Of a DNA stretch of 64,000 nucleotides, positions 52,445-62,257 are shown one piece after another. This DNA comes from Belnapia rosea. GTDB lineage: Bacteria > Pseudomonadota > Alphaproteobacteria > Acetobacterales > Acetobacteraceae. The notes under the pieces were generated by a model. That model saw nothing but the letters and a program-made list of their open reading frames with translations, was not told the origin of the DNA and ran no database searches. The stretch is taken from assembly GCF_900101615.1 (NCBI RefSeq), contig NZ_FMZX01000014.1, forward strand, positions 1-64,000, in the 5' to 3' direction. Every line of letters begins with the position of its first letter. Position 1 is the stretch's first letter. A program made the translations under genes and the position numbers.

Positions 52445-53590
52445 ATGTCCGGCGCCGTGGCCCGGCCCGCTTCCCTGCTGGACCGGGCGCGGGACCTGCA
52501 TGACCGGCTTCTCGCCAGCGCCCGCTTCCGCAGCCTGGCGACGCGCTTCCCGCTGACGCGCCCCGTCGCCCGCCGCCGCGTCCGCGCGCTCTTCGATCTC
52601 TGCGCCGGCTTCGTCTACTCGCAGGTCCTGCTCGCCTGCGTCCGCCTCCGCCTCTTCGAGATCCTGCGCGACGGGCCGGAGGAGGAGGGGCGCCTCGCCG
52701 CCCGCCTCGCCCTGCCGCCCGAATCCGCCGCCCGGCTCTTCGCTGCCGCCGCCTCGCTCGGCCTGCTCGCGCGCCGCCGCGGCCGGCGCTGGGGCCTTGG
52801 CCCGCTCGGCGCCGCCATGGTCGACAATCCCGGCGTCACCGCGATGGTCGAGCACCACGCCCTGGTCTATGGCGACCTCGCCGACCCGGTGGCCCTGCTG
52901 CGCCGCCCGCGCGGCGGCAACAGCCTCTCCGGTTACTGGCCCTATGCCGAGACGGCGGAGCCCGCCGCCCTCCGCCCCGACCAGGTCGCCGCGTATAGCG
53001 ACCTCATGGCCGCCTCCCAGCCGATCATCGCGGAGGAGGTGCTGGCGGCCCATCCGCTCCGCCGCCATCGCTGCCTGCTGGATGTCGGGGGAGGGGATGG
53101 CAGCTTCCTCCGCGCCGCCGGCATGCGCCACGCGCATCTGCGGCTGATGCTGTTTGACCTGCCCGCCGTCGCCGAACGTGCCCGTGCACGCTTCGCCGCG
53201 GCCGGCATGGCCGGGCGCGCCGCCGCATTCGGTGGCGACTTCACCACCGGCCCGCTGCCGACAGGCGCCGACATCGTCAGCCTCGTCCGCGTCATCCACG
53301 ATCATGACGACGAGCGCGCTCTCGCCATCCTCCGCGCCGCCCATGCCGCGCTGCCGCCCGGCGGCACGCTGCTGCTCGCCGAGCCCATGGCCGGCACGCC
53401 CGGCGCCGAGCCGATCGGCGAGGCCTATTTCGGCTTCTACCTTCTCGCCATGGGCACCGGCCGCGCCCGCAGCGTGGCGGAGCTCGAAGCCCTGCTGCGC
53501 CGCGCCGGATTCACCGCACCCCGCCTGCACCCGACACGCACGCCGCTGCTCATCCGGGTGATGACGGCAAACGCTGTCGTAATTGCTTGA
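52445..53590 (+). CDS. crtF: hydroxyneurosporene/demethylspheroidene O-methyltransferase
   Basis: 381 residues. An N-terminal dimerisation domain includes [19 protein letters not shown]; the SAM domain has [16 protein letters not shown] and [16 protein letters not shown]; the C-terminus [20 protein letters not shown] is typical. It methylates the 1-hydroxy group. The last codons overlap the first PpsR palindrome of bchC. Confidence 0.94.
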   Translation: MSGAVARPASLLDRARDLHDRLLASARFRSLATRFPLTRPVARRRVRALFDLCAGFVYSQVLLACVRLRLFEILRDGPEEEGRLAARLALPPESAARLFAAAASLGLLARRRGRRWGLGPLGAAMVDNPGVTAMVEHHALVYGDLADPVALLRRPRGGNSLSGYWPYAETAEPAALRPDQVAAYSDLMAASQPIIAEEVLAAHPLRRHRCLLDVGGGDGSFLRAAGMRHAHLRLMLFDLPAVAERARARFAAAGMAGRAAAFGGDFTTGPLPTGADIVSLVRVIHDHDDERALAILRAAHAALPPGGTLLLAEPMAGTPGAEPIGEAYFGFYLLAMGTGRARSVAELEALLRRAGFTAPRLHPTRTPLLIRVMTANAVVIA

Positions 53591-53618
53591 CAGTCTATTG
53601 TGTAAGTTTAATCTGACA
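53575..53618 (+). promoter_or_regulatory. bchC promoter with two exact PpsR palindromes 8 bp apart
   Basis: TGT-N12-ACA occurs at 53575-53592 and 53601-53618, separated by exactly 8 bp. This is the classic bchC arrangement described for CrtJ in Rhodobacter capsulatus. A perfect -35 TTGACA (53587-53592) falls in the first site, and TAATCT (53609-53614), 16 bp on, falls in the second, so binding would block polymerase. Confidence 0.85.
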
Positions 53619-53645
53619 GTAACCAAAGGGCAGGGAGGCTGGTCG

Positions 53646-54581
53646 ATGGACACCATGGCAGTCCTGCTCGAGGAACCGGAGCACCTGATGCTCCGCCGCC
53701 TCGACCTCACACCGCCTGGCGACGAGGACGTCGTCGTCGATATCGAATGGAGCGGCATCAGCACCGGCACCGAGCGCCTGCTCTGGAGCGGCCGGATGCC
53801 AAGCTTCCCCGGCATGGGCTACCCGTTGGTCCCCGGTTACGAGTCGGTCGGCCGCATCGCGCAAGCCGGCCCGCTCTCCGGGCGCCGCCCCGGCCAGCGC
53901 GTCTTCGTCCCCGGTGCCCGCTGCTTCGGCCCCGTGCGCGGCCTGTTCGGCGGCGCCGCCCGTCGCCTCGTCGTTGCCGGCGAGAAGACCGTCCCCGTCG
54001 CCTCCTCCCTCCGCGAGAACGCGGTGCTGCTGGCCCTCGCCGCCACCGCCCACCACGCGACCGCCGGCGCCGCGCAGCCGGAGCTGATCATCGGCCACGG
54101 CGTCCTCGGCCGGCTGCTGGCCCGCCTCGCCCTCGCCGCCGGCGCCGCCCCGCCCACGGTGTGGGAGAGCAACCCCGCCCGCCGCTCCGGCGCCGAGGGC
54201 TACCCCGTCCTCGACCCGTCAGCGGACCCGCGGCGCGACTACCGCAGCATCGTCGATGCCAGCGGCGACAGCGCCCTGCTCGACACGCTGATCGCCCGCC
54301 TCGCCCCGGGCGGCGAGATCGTGCTGGCCGGCTTCTACGCCGCCCCGCTCTCCTTCAGCTTCCCGCCCGCCTTCATGCGCGAGGCCCGCCTCCGCATCGC
54401 TGCCGAGTGGCGCGCGCCCGACCTCGCCGCGGTGACGGCGCTGATCGCCGAAGGCCGCCTCTCCCTCGACGGCCTCATCACCCACCGGGAGGCCGCGCCA
54501 CAGGCCGCCTCCGCCTACCGCACCGCCTTCACCGATGCGTCCTGCCTCAAGATGGTCCTGGATTGGAGCGAGTGTTCATGA
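53646..54581 (+). CDS. bchC: 3-hydroxyethyl bacteriochlorophyllide a dehydrogenase
   Basis: 311 residues, oxidises the 3-hydroxyethyl group to 3-acetyl. A medium-chain dehydrogenase-like fold without catalytic Zn spacing: [29 protein letters not shown], then the nucleotide part [18 protein letters not shown] 53646 with GGGAGG upstream was chosen because the earlier ATG (53583) lies in the promoter. ATGA overlap with bchX. Confidence 0.95.
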   Translation: MDTMAVLLEEPEHLMLRRLDLTPPGDEDVVVDIEWSGISTGTERLLWSGRMPSFPGMGYPLVPGYESVGRIAQAGPLSGRRPGQRVFVPGARCFGPVRGLFGGAARRLVVAGEKTVPVASSLRENAVLLALAATAHHATAGAAQPELIIGHGVLGRLLARLALAAGAAPPTVWESNPARRSGAEGYPVLDPSADPRRDYRSIVDASGDSALLDTLIARLAPGGEIVLAGFYAAPLSFSFPPAFMREARLRIAAEWRAPDLAAVTALIAEGRLSLDGLITHREAAPQAASAYRTAFTDASCLKMVLDWSECS

Positions 54582-55597
54582 ACGCATCCGTCGGCAAGCC
54601 CAACTCGGCCCAACCGCAGGCAAGCATGCAGGACGCGCTCCGCGCCGAGGCCGCGCAGGAACCGGACGCGCCGCATACCGGCCCGGTCAAGCGCGAGACG
54701 CAGATCATCGCCATCTACGGCAAGGGCGGCATCGGCAAGTCCTTCACCCTGGCAAACCTCTCATACATGATGGCGCAGCAGGGCAAGCGCGTGCTGCTCA
54801 TCGGCTGCGACCCGAAGTCGGACACCACCAGCCTGCTCTTCGGCGGCCGCGCCTGCCCGACCATCATCGAGACCTCGTCGAAGAAGAAGCTGGCCGGAGA
54901 GGCCGTGCAGATCGGCGATGTCTGCTTCAAGCGCGACGGCGTCTACGCCATGGAGCTCGGCGGCCCCGAAGTCGGCCGCGGCTGCGGCGGGCGCGGCATC
55001 ATCCACGGCTTCGAGCTGCTGGAGAAGCTCGGCTTCCACCAGTGGGACTTCGACTACGTCCTGCTCGACTTCCTCGGCGACGTGGTCTGCGGCGGCTTCG
55101 GCCTGCCGATCGCCCGCGACATGTGCCAGAAGGTCATTGTCGTCGGCTCCAACGACCTGCAGAGCCTCTACGTCGCCAACAATGTCTGCTCGGCGGTCGA
55201 CTATTTCCGCCGCCTCGGCGGCAATGTCGGCGTCGCTGGCCTCGTCATCAACAAGGATGACGGCACCGGCGAGGCGCAGGCCTTCGCCGAGGCGGTTGGC
55301 ATCCCCGTCCTCTCGGCCATCCCGGCCGATGACGACATCCGCCGCAAGTCGGCCAATTACGAGATCGTCGGCATGCCCGGCAGCCCCTGGGCCTCGGTCT
55401 TCGAGACCCTGGCCGAACAGGTGGCGACGGCCCCGCCCGTCCGCCCGAACCCGCTCACGCACGAGACCCTGCTTGGCCTCTTCAAGGGCGATGCGGTTGG
55501 CCGCGGCGTGGTGCTGAACCCGGCGACGATGGAGGACATGTGCGGCTCGGCCCTGGTCGAGAAGCCATCCCTCGAAGTCGTCTACGAGGGCAGCTGA
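54578..55597 (+). CDS. bchX: chlorophyllide a reductase iron protein subunit X
   Basis: 339 residues, NifH-like ATPase donating electrons to BchYZ for ring B reduction. An N-terminal extension of about 40 residues precedes the P-loop [15 protein letters not shown]. Cluster Cys lie in GRGCGGRG and [24 protein letters not shown] is the BchX-type switch. ATG overlaps the bchC stop. Confidence 0.97.
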   Translation: MNASVGKPNSAQPQASMQDALRAEAAQEPDAPHTGPVKRETQIIAIYGKGGIGKSFTLANLSYMMAQQGKRVLLIGCDPKSDTTSLLFGGRACPTIIETSSKKKLAGEAVQIGDVCFKRDGVYAMELGGPEVGRGCGGRGIIHGFELLEKLGFHQWDFDYVLLDFLGDVVCGGFGLPIARDMCQKVIVVGSNDLQSLYVANNVCSAVDYFRRLGGNVGVAGLVINKDDGTGEAQAFAEAVGIPVLSAIPADDDIRRKSANYEIVGMPGSPWASVFETLAEQVATAPPVRPNPLTHETLLGLFKGDAVGRGVVLNPATMEDMCGSALVEKPSLEVVYEGS

Positions 55598-55599
55598 GC

Positions 55600-57081
55600 A
55601 TGGCCGAGGGCGCATCCTGCCACGGCGGCCGCGAGACGATGCAGGCGGCCGCCCGCGCCGCCGGCAAGTCGGATGCGCTCGACCGGCTGATGGTGGACTA
55701 CCCGCGCGGCCCGCATGACCAGCCGCAGAGCATGTGCCCCGCCTTCGGCTCCCTCCGTGTGGGCCTGCGGATGCGCCGCGTGGCGACGATCCTCTCCGGC
55801 TCGGCCTGCTGCGTCTACGGCCTCACCTTCACCAGCCATTTCTACGGCGCCCGCCGCAGCGTCGGCTACGTGCCCTTCAACTCCGAGACGCTGGTTACCG
55901 GCAAGCTCTTCGAGGACATCCGCGACGCCGTCCACGCCACCGCGAAGCCCGACGAGCTGGACGCCATCATCGTCATCAACCTCTGCGTCCCGACCGCCTC
56001 CGGCGTCCCGCTCGACCTGCTGCCGAAGCAGATCGACGGCGTCCGCGTCATCGGCATCGACGTGCCCGGCTTCGGCGTCCCGACCCATGCCGAGGCGAAG
56101 GACGTCCTCGCCGGCGCCATGCTCCGCTATGCCCGCCACGAGGCCGAGGCCGGCCCCGTCGCCCGCCCCACCTCCCTGGTCGAGGGCGAGCCGACCGTCG
56201 CCCTGATCGGCGAACTCTTCCCCGCCGACCCCATGGGCATCGCCGCCCTGCTGGCCCCGATGGGCCTCGCCGTCGCGCCGCAGACGCCCGCCCGCGAATG
56301 GCGCGACCTCTACGCCGCGCTCGACTGCGAGGTCGCCGCCGCCACCCACCCCTTCTACACCGCGAGCATCCGCGAATTCGCCGCCGCCGGCCGCCCCATC
56401 GTCGGCTCCGGCCCCGTCGGCCTCGACGGCACCGAGGCCTGGCTGCAAGGCATCGGCCGCGCCGCCGGCCTGCCGCAGTCCCGCATCGACCTGGCGAAGT
56501 CCCGCGCCCTCCCGGCGATCCAGGCCGCCCTCGCCGCCGCACCGATCCGCGCCCGCATCACCGTCTCCGGCTACGAAGGCTCCGAACTTCTCGTCGCCCG
56601 CCTGCTGACCGAAGCCGGCGCCGAAGTGCCCTATGTCGGCACCGCCTGCCCGCGCACCGAATGGTCCGAGGCCGACCGCGCCTGGCTCGCCGCCCGCGGC
56701 ACCCATGTCGAGTACCGCGCCAGCCTCGAGCAGGACATGGCCGCCATGACCGAGGTCCGCCCCGACCTCGCCCTCGGCACCACGCCGCTCGTGCAGAAGG
56801 CGAAGGAGATGGCCATCCCCGCCCTCTACTTCACCAACATGGTCTCCGCCCGGCCGCTCTTCGGCCCCGCCGGCGCCGCCTCCATGGCCGCCATCGTCGC
56901 CGCGCAGACCCGGGGCCGCGAGCGCTTCTCCCGCATGGTGAGCTTCTTCGAGGGCGTCGGCACGCCCGATCGCGCCGGCTACGGCTTCCGGGCGAAGCCG
57001 GAGGAGCCCGCCGGCTTCCGCGACCGCCAGCGCAAGCTGCGCGCCGCCAAGCTCAAGGCCGACGAAGCGGTGGGGAGCTAG
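55600..57081 (+). CDS. bchY: chlorophyllide a reductase subunit Y
   Basis: 493 residues, catalytic partner of BchZ. Candidate cluster Cys lie in [10 protein letters not shown] and [27 protein letters not shown] and [17 protein letters not shown] follow. The C-terminal ends with [13 protein letters not shown]-like basic helix. It starts 2 bp after the bchX stop; bchZ follows at 4 bp. Confidence 0.96.
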   Translation: MAEGASCHGGRETMQAAARAAGKSDALDRLMVDYPRGPHDQPQSMCPAFGSLRVGLRMRRVATILSGSACCVYGLTFTSHFYGARRSVGYVPFNSETLVTGKLFEDIRDAVHATAKPDELDAIIVINLCVPTASGVPLDLLPKQIDGVRVIGIDVPGFGVPTHAEAKDVLAGAMLRYARHEAEAGPVARPTSLVEGEPTVALIGELFPADPMGIAALLAPMGLAVAPQTPAREWRDLYAALDCEVAAATHPFYTASIREFAAAGRPIVGSGPVGLDGTEAWLQGIGRAAGLPQSRIDLAKSRALPAIQAALAAAPIRARITVSGYEGSELLVARLLTEAGAEVPYVGTACPRTEWSEADRAWLAARGTHVEYRASLEQDMAAMTEVRPDLALGTTPLVQKAKEMAIPALYFTNMVSARPLFGPAGAASMAAIVAAQTRGRERFSRMVSFFEGVGTPDRAGYGFRAKPEEPAGFRDRQRKLRAAKLKADEAVGS

Positions 57082-57085
57082 CGCG

Positions 57086-58528
57086 ATGCTCGTCCTCGAC
57101 CACGACCGCGCCGGCGGCTACTGGGGCGCCGTCTATGCCTTCAGCGCCGTGCGCGGCCTGCGCACCGTGATCGACGGCCCTGTCGGCTGCGAGAACCTCC
57201 CCGTCACCGCCGTCCTCCACTACACGGATGCGCTGCCGCCGCATGAGCTGCCCGTGGTGGTGACCGGCCTCGACGAGGAGGCCCTCTCCCAGACCGGCAC
57301 CGAGGGCCCGATGAAGCGCGCCGCCGCCACTGGCGATGCCGACCTCCCCGCCGTCGTCGTCACCGGCAGCATCGCCGAGATGATCGGCGGCGGCGTGACG
57401 CCGGAGGGCAGCAACCTCCGCCGCTTCATCCCCCGCACCATCGACGAGGACCAGTGGCAGGCCGCCGACCGCGCCATCAACTGGCTCTGGACGGAGTTCG
57501 GCGCGAAGAAGGTCCGGCCCCGCAAGCGCGCCGAGGGCAGCCCGCCCCGCGTCAACCTCGTCGGCCCGATCTACGGCACCTTCAACATGCCCTCCGACCT
57601 CGCCGAGATCCGGCGCCTGGTCGAAGGCATCGGCTGCGAGGTCAACCTCACCTTCCCGCTCGGCAGCCATGTGGACGACATCGCCCGCCTGCCGGATGCG
57701 GACGTCAACATCTGCCTCTACCGCGAATTCGGCCGCAAGCTCTGCGAAACGCTGGAGCGGCCCTACCTGATGGCCCCTATCGGCCTCTTCGCCACCACCA
57801 ATTTCCTCCGCAAGCTCGGCGAGCTGACCGGCCTCGACCCGGAGCCCTTCATCGAGCGCGAGAAGCACACGACGATCAAGCCGGTCTGGGACCTCTGGCG
57901 CAGCGTCACCCAGGACTTCTACGCCACGGCCAGCTTCGCCGTCGTCGCCACCGAGACCTATGCGCGCGGCCTCCGCCGCTTCCTCGAGGAGGAGATGGGC
58001 ATCCCCTGCGCCTTCTCCTTCGCCCGCCAGCCGGGGATGAAGACCGACAACGCCGCGGTGCGAGCGGCCGTCCACAAGACGCCGCACCTCGTCCTCTTCG
58101 GCTCCACCAACGAGCGGATGTATGCGGCCGAGGCCAAGGCCCGCAGCACCTATATCCCCGCCAGCTTCCCCGGCGCCATCATCCGGCGCGCCACCGGCAC
58201 GCCCTTCATGGGCTATGCCGGCGCGACCTACCTCATCCAGGAATACTGCAACGCGCTGTTCGACGCGCTCTTCCACATCCTGCCCCTCGGCACGGACCTG
58301 GACCGGGTGGCGCCGACCCCCGCCCGCCCCGCCGAGCCGTGGGAGCCGGAGGCGCAGGCCCTGCTCGAGGCGCATCTCGAGACCGAGCCCTTCCTGCTCC
58401 GCATCTCGGCCGCCAAGCGCCTGCGCGACCGCGCCGAGCGCGAGGCGCGGGAGGCGGCCGAGCCCCGCGTCACCGCCGCCCGCCTCGCCGGCCTCCTACG
58501 GGATCTTGCCGGGAGCCGCGTCGCGTGA
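57086..58528 (+). CDS. bchZ: chlorophyllide a reductase subunit Z
   Basis: 480 residues. It starts [20 protein letters not shown], followed by [21 protein letters not shown] (cluster Cys), [20 protein letters not shown] and [16 protein letters not shown], all BchZ signatures. Last gene of bchCXYZ; 136 bp separate it from pufB, too little for a recognisable pufQ. Confidence 0.96.
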   Translation: MLVLDHDRAGGYWGAVYAFSAVRGLRTVIDGPVGCENLPVTAVLHYTDALPPHELPVVVTGLDEEALSQTGTEGPMKRAAATGDADLPAVVVTGSIAEMIGGGVTPEGSNLRRFIPRTIDEDQWQAADRAINWLWTEFGAKKVRPRKRAEGSPPRVNLVGPIYGTFNMPSDLAEIRRLVEGIGCEVNLTFPLGSHVDDIARLPDADVNICLYREFGRKLCETLERPYLMAPIGLFATTNFLRKLGELTGLDPEPFIEREKHTTIKPVWDLWRSVTQDFYATASFAVVATETYARGLRRFLEEEMGIPCAFSFARQPGMKTDNAAVRAAVHKTPHLVLFGSTNERMYAAEAKARSTYIPASFPGAIIRRATGTPFMGYAGATYLIQEYCNALFDALFHILPLGTDLDRVAPTPARPAEPWEPEAQALLEAHLETEPFLLRISAAKRLRDRAEREAREAAEPRVTAARLAGLLRDLAGSRVA

Positions 58529-58664
58529 GCGCCCACCCTTCCATCGCCGCGCGCCCATCCTGCGCCGCGTCCAGTCGTGCGTGGCGGGCCCCGCCGCGCC
58601 GGTCCCTGCCGCGCGGGAGTTGCGCGGTAACGGCCGCAAGGCCGCCATCACGGAGGACATCGAG

Positions 58665-58886
58665 ATGGCCGGTACCGATCTGCGAGATGGCTCGCTGACG
58701 GGGCTGACGGAGAACGAGGCGAAGGAATTCCACGGAATCTTCGTCACGAGCTTCATCATCTTCACCGTCATCGCCATCGTCGCCCATTTCCTGGTCTGGC
58801 AATGGCGCCCCTGGCTCCCCGGGCCGCGCGGCTACACGCAGTCGATGATCGACGGCGCGACGTCGCTCGCCAGCTACATCACCTGA
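58665..58886 (+). CDS. pufB: LH1 antenna beta polypeptide
   Basis: 73 residues. [19 protein letters not shown] leads to one membrane helix with the bacteriochlorophyll-ligating His in [16 protein letters not shown]. After the usual end there is a further stretch of about 20 residues ([18 protein letters not shown]), longer than most LH1 beta chains. GGAGG lies about 8 nt before the ATG. First gene of the puf operon. Confidence 0.96.
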   Translation: MAGTDLRDGSLTGLTENEAKEFHGIFVTSFIIFTVIAIVAHFLVWQWRPWLPGPRGYTQSMIDGATSLASYIT

Positions 58887-58902
58887 GGGGAGGGCAGAAC
58901 AC

Positions 58903-59079
58903 ATGTGGCGCATCTGGCTGCTGTTCGATCCGCGTCGCGCGCTGATCGGGCTCTTCACCTTCCTCCTCGTGCTCGCGCTGGTGATCCACTTCATCCTGCT
59001 CAGCACGAACCGCTTCAACTGGATCGAGGGTCCCCGCCCGCAGGCGATGATCACCGACACCATCAGTTCGGTCGTATAG
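58903..59079 (+). CDS. pufA: LH1 antenna alpha polypeptide
   Basis: 58 residues. It starts [20 protein letters not shown], the standard alpha N-terminus; the pigment ligand His lies in [11 protein letters not shown], followed by RFNWIEG. A GAGGGGAGGG ribosome site is upstream. It forms the LH1 ring with PufB around the reaction centre. The gene ends 102 bp before pufL. Confidence 0.97.
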   Translation: MWRIWLLFDPRRALIGLFTFLLVLALVIHFILLSTNRFNWIEGPRPQAMITDTISSVV

Positions 59080-59090
59080 CGCGATCGCCC

Positions 59091-59122
59091 CGGCGACGGA
59101 CGAGGCCAGCCCTCGCCCGCCG
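59091..59122 (+). other. hairpin between pufA and pufL
   Basis: CGAGG (59101-59105) pairs with CCTCG (59111-59115), and CGGCG (59091-59095) pairs with CGCCG (59118-59122), giving a two-part stem. Such hairpins protect the pufBA mRNA from 3' decay and set the antenna to reaction-centre ratio in relatives. A second small stem CCCC/GGGG lies near 59164-59175. Confidence 0.55.
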
Positions 59123-59181
59123 CCAACCTTGCCGCAACGAGGCTGCCCGCACGGACCGCCTCCCCATCCGGGGTATCCACC

Positions 59182-60006
59182 ATGGCGATGCTCAGCTTTG
59201 AGAGGAAATACCGCGTCCGCGGCGGCACCCTGATCGGGGGCGATCTCTTCGACTTCTGGGTCGGGCCCTTCTATGTCGGCTTCTTCGGCGTCACGACGAT
59301 CTTCTGCACCCTCGTCGGCACGCTGATGATCTTCTACGGCGCCGCCATCGGCGGCACCTGGAACCCGTGGACGATCAACATCGCCCCGCCCGACCTGAAA
59401 TACGGCCTCGGCCTCGCGCCGCTGAAGGATGGCGGGATCTGGCAGATCGTCACGGTCTGCGCCCTCGGCGCCTTCGTCTCCTGGGCGCTGCGCCAGGCGG
59501 AGATCGCGCGGAAGCTTGGCATAGGCTACCACATCCCCGTCGCCTACGGCATGGCGGTCTTCGCCTACTTCACCCTGGTGGTGATCCGCCCGGTGCTGAT
59601 GGGCGCCTGGGGCCATGGCTTCCCCTACGGCATCCTCAGCCATCTCGATTGGGTGTCGAACACCGGCTACCAGTACCTGCACTTCCACTACAACCCGGCG
59701 CACATGCTCGCGGTGACCTTCTTCTTCACCACGACGCTCGCCCTGTCGCTGCATGGCGCGCTGGTGCTCTCGGCCATCAACCCGCCCAAGGGCGAGGACG
59801 TGAAGACGGCGGAGCACGAGAACACCTTCTTCCGCGACACCATCGGCTATTCCATCGGCACGCTCGGCATCCACCGCCTCGGCCTGTTCCTGGCGCTCTC
59901 CGCCGGCTTCTGGAGCGCCGTCTGCATCGTCATCTCCGGCCCCTTCTGGACCCATGGCTGGCCGCAATGGTGGAGCTGGTGGCTCAACCTGCCGATCTGG
60001 AGCTGA
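59182..60006 (+). CDS. pufL: photosynthetic reaction centre L subunit
   Basis: 274 residues with five membrane helices. The special-pair ligand His is residue 174 and the hydrogen-bonding His is 169 in FHYNPAHM (L173 and L168 in standard numbering). H154 is the accessory pigment ligand; [10 protein letters not shown]-like [10 protein letters not shown] and [12 protein letters not shown] provide non-haem iron and QB ligands. Retained L168 His argues for ordinary Mg-bacteriochlorophyll. Confidence 0.98.
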   Translation: MAMLSFERKYRVRGGTLIGGDLFDFWVGPFYVGFFGVTTIFCTLVGTLMIFYGAAIGGTWNPWTINIAPPDLKYGLGLAPLKDGGIWQIVTVCALGAFVSWALRQAEIARKLGIGYHIPVAYGMAVFAYFTLVVIRPVLMGAWGHGFPYGILSHLDWVSNTGYQYLHFHYNPAHMLAVTFFFTTTLALSLHGALVLSAINPPKGEDVKTAEHENTFFRDTIGYSIGTLGIHRLGLFLALSAGFWSAVCIVISGPFWTHGWPQWWSWWLNLPIWS

Positions 60007-60034
60007 TGCCCGAACAAGGAGGAGGAACGTCCCC

Positions 60035-61006
60035 ATGGCGGAATACCAGAACATCTTCACCCGCGTGCAGGTCCGCGGCCCGGCCTATGCCGGCGTGCCG
60101 CTCGCCCGCGGCAGCAGCCCGCGCGACGGCCGGCCCAATTTCGCCTATATCCTCGGCTGGCTCGGCGACGCGCAGGTCGGCCCGATCTATCTCGGCTGGC
60201 TCGGCATCCTCTCGCTCGGCTTCGGCTTCGCCGCCTTCGAGATCATCGGCCTCAACATGCTGGCCTCGGTGAACTGGGACCCGGTGCAGTTCATCCGCCA
60301 GCTGCCCTGGCTGGCGCTGGAGCCGCCATCGCCCGCCTATGGCCTGCACATCCCGCCGCTGGCGGAGGGCGGCTGGTGGCTGCTGGCCGGCCTGTTCCTC
60401 ACCACCTCCATCCTGCTCTGGTGGGCCCGCACCTACCGCCGCGCCCGCCAGCTCGGCCTCGGCAGCCATGTGCCCTGGGCCTTCGCCGCCGCGATCTGGC
60501 TGTACCTGGTGCTCGGCTTCATCCGCCCGCTGCTGATGGGCTCCTGGTCCGAGGCGGTGCCCTTCGGCATCTTCCCGCACCTGGATTGGACCGCGGCCTT
60601 CTCCATCCGCTACGGCAACCTCTTCTACAACCCCTTCCACATGCTCTCGATCGTCTTCCTCTACGGCTCGACGCTGCTCTTCGCCATGCATGGCGCGACC
60701 ATCCTCGCCGCCGGCCGCTTCGGCTCCGAGCGCGAGGTGGAGCAGGTGATCGACCGCGGCACGGCCGTCGAGCGCTGCGCCATCTTCTGGCGCTGGACCA
60801 TGGGCTTCAACGCCACCTTCGAGAGCGTCCATCGCTGGGCCTGGTGGTTCGCCGTGCTCTGCCCGCTGACGGGCGGCATCGGCATCCTGCTCACCGGCAC
60901 GGTGGTCGACAACTGGTACCTCTGGGGCGTCAAGCACGGCATCGCCCCGGCCTACCCGGACGTGTTCCGGGCCATGCCCGACCCGCTGCTGGGAGCACCG
61001 CAATGA
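60035..61006 (+). CDS. pufM: photosynthetic reaction centre M subunit
   Basis: 323 residues with five membrane helices. [20 protein letters not shown] is the classical start; [10 protein letters not shown] carries the special-pair ligand His; [13 protein letters not shown] and [21 protein letters not shown] hold the iron ligands. AAGGAGGAGG precedes the ATG at 60035. Stop overlaps the pufC ATG (ATGA). Confidence 0.98.
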   Translation: MAEYQNIFTRVQVRGPAYAGVPLARGSSPRDGRPNFAYILGWLGDAQVGPIYLGWLGILSLGFGFAAFEIIGLNMLASVNWDPVQFIRQLPWLALEPPSPAYGLHIPPLAEGGWWLLAGLFLTTSILLWWARTYRRARQLGLGSHVPWAFAAAIWLYLVLGFIRPLLMGSWSEAVPFGIFPHLDWTAAFSIRYGNLFYNPFHMLSIVFLYGSTLLFAMHGATILAAGRFGSEREVEQVIDRGTAVERCAIFWRWTMGFNATFESVHRWAWWFAVLCPLTGGIGILLTGTVVDNWYLWGVKHGIAPAYPDVFRAMPDPLLGAPQ

Positions 61007-62079
61007 GCTTCTCCCTGAAACTCGGTGCGGTCCTCGCCGGGCTGCTCGGCCTCGCGGTGATCCTGCTCACCTTCGAGCGCCCGCCGGTGGATACGGTGCA
61101 GACCGGCTTCCGCGGCGTGGCCCTGGGTACGGTATCGAACCCACGCCTCACCCCGGCCCTGGCCGCGGCCAACCAGGTCCCCAACACCCTGCCGCGGGTG
61201 CCCTCGGTCGGGCCCCGTGCCGGGCAGGCCTATCAGAACGTGCAGGTGCTGGGTGAGCTCGGCGTTGCCGAGTTCGCCCGTACCATGGCGGCGATGACGG
61301 CCTGGGTCTCGCCCCAGCAGGGCTGCGGCTATTGCCATAACACCGCGAACATGGCCTCCGACGAGGTCTATACCAAGGTCGTCGCCCGGCGGATGCTGCA
61401 GATGGTGGCCCGCATCAACGCGGAATGGAAACCCCATGTCGCCGAGACCGGGGTCACCTGCTACACCTGCCACCGCGGCAACCCGGTCCCGCTGAATGTC
61501 TGGGCCGAGAATCCGGGCCCGATGCGCGCCGGCGGCTTCTCCGCCTCCTCCAACGGCCAGAACCTGGCCTCGCCCGTCGTCGGCGACAGCTCGCTGCCCT
61601 ACGACCCCTTCAGCCGCTATCTGGACCAGGCCAGCAACATCCGGGTCCAGACGCCGGACCCGCTGCCGGCGGCCAACCCGCAGACCATCAAGGATGCGGA
61701 GTTCACCTATGGGCTGATGATGCACTTCTCCCAGGCGCTCGGGGTGAATTGCACCACCTGCCACAACAGCCGCGCCTTCTCGGCCTGGGACCAGAGCGCC
61801 CCGCAACGGACCAGTGCCTGGCACGGCATCCGTATGGTGCGGGATATCAACCATAACTTCATCGACCCGCTGCAACCGATCTGGGCCGCGAATCCGAACG
61901 GTCCGGCCAGCGGCCCGCACCGGCCGCGCCTCGGCCCGCAGGAGGACGCGCTGAAGGTGAACTGCACCACCTGCCACCAGGGGGTGAACAAGCCGCTCAA
62001 CGGCGTCTCCATGCTGCGGGACTATCCGGAACTGGGCCGGATCACCCGCATCGACGCGCCGCCGCCCATCCGGCAGTAG
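61003..62079 (+). CDS. pufC: reaction-centre tetrahaem cytochrome c subunit
   Basis: 358 residues. Four CxxCH haem sites at 108-112, 153-157, 250-254 and 321-325. The N-terminus has a hydrophobic segment (about 8-23) without a lipobox Cys, so the protein is probably anchored by an uncleaved helix rather than a lipid. It re-reduces the special pair on the periplasmic side. Translationally coupled to pufM; last gene before the terminator. Confidence 0.97.
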   Translation: MSFSLKLGAVLAGLLGLAVILLTFERPPVDTVQTGFRGVALGTVSNPRLTPALAAANQVPNTLPRVPSVGPRAGQAYQNVQVLGELGVAEFARTMAAMTAWVSPQQGCGYCHNTANMASDEVYTKVVARRMLQMVARINAEWKPHVAETGVTCYTCHRGNPVPLNVWAENPGPMRAGGFSASSNGQNLASPVVGDSSLPYDPFSRYLDQASNIRVQTPDPLPAANPQTIKDAEFTYGLMMHFSQALGVNCTTCHNSRAFSAWDQSAPQRTSAWHGIRMVRDINHNFIDPLQPIWAANPNGPASGPHRPRLGPQEDALKVNCTTCHQGVNKPLNGVSMLRDYPELGRITRIDAPPPIRQ

Positions 62080-62093
62080 CGCCCGCCCGCCCC

Positions 62094-62131
62094 GGCCGGC
62101 ATCGCCCCTTGGCGGGGGCGATGCCGGCCTT
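62094..62131 (+). terminator. strong terminator-like hairpin after pufC
   Basis: A perfect 15-bp stem: GGCCGGCATCGCCCC (62094-62108) with its complement at 62115-62129 and a 6-nt loop. It begins 15 bp after the pufC stop. Only a short T stretch follows, so it may act as a 3' mRNA stabiliser as well as a terminator. Confidence 0.75.
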
Positions 62132-62257
62132 GGCATGTTTGGCGGCCGGGACGGGTTGCGGGTCCCGCCGCTTCGGCTATATGCATCCTGGCCTTGCGCC
62201 CCGCGCACCATCTAGCGCGGCCCACCGTCCGTTGCTGCTCCGAGGACGTCACCGCCT

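Noticed and set aside
58529-58664. Possible pufQ between bchZ and pufB
   Set aside because: Only 136 bp, with no frame resembling PufQ; only the pufB ribosome site is convincing.
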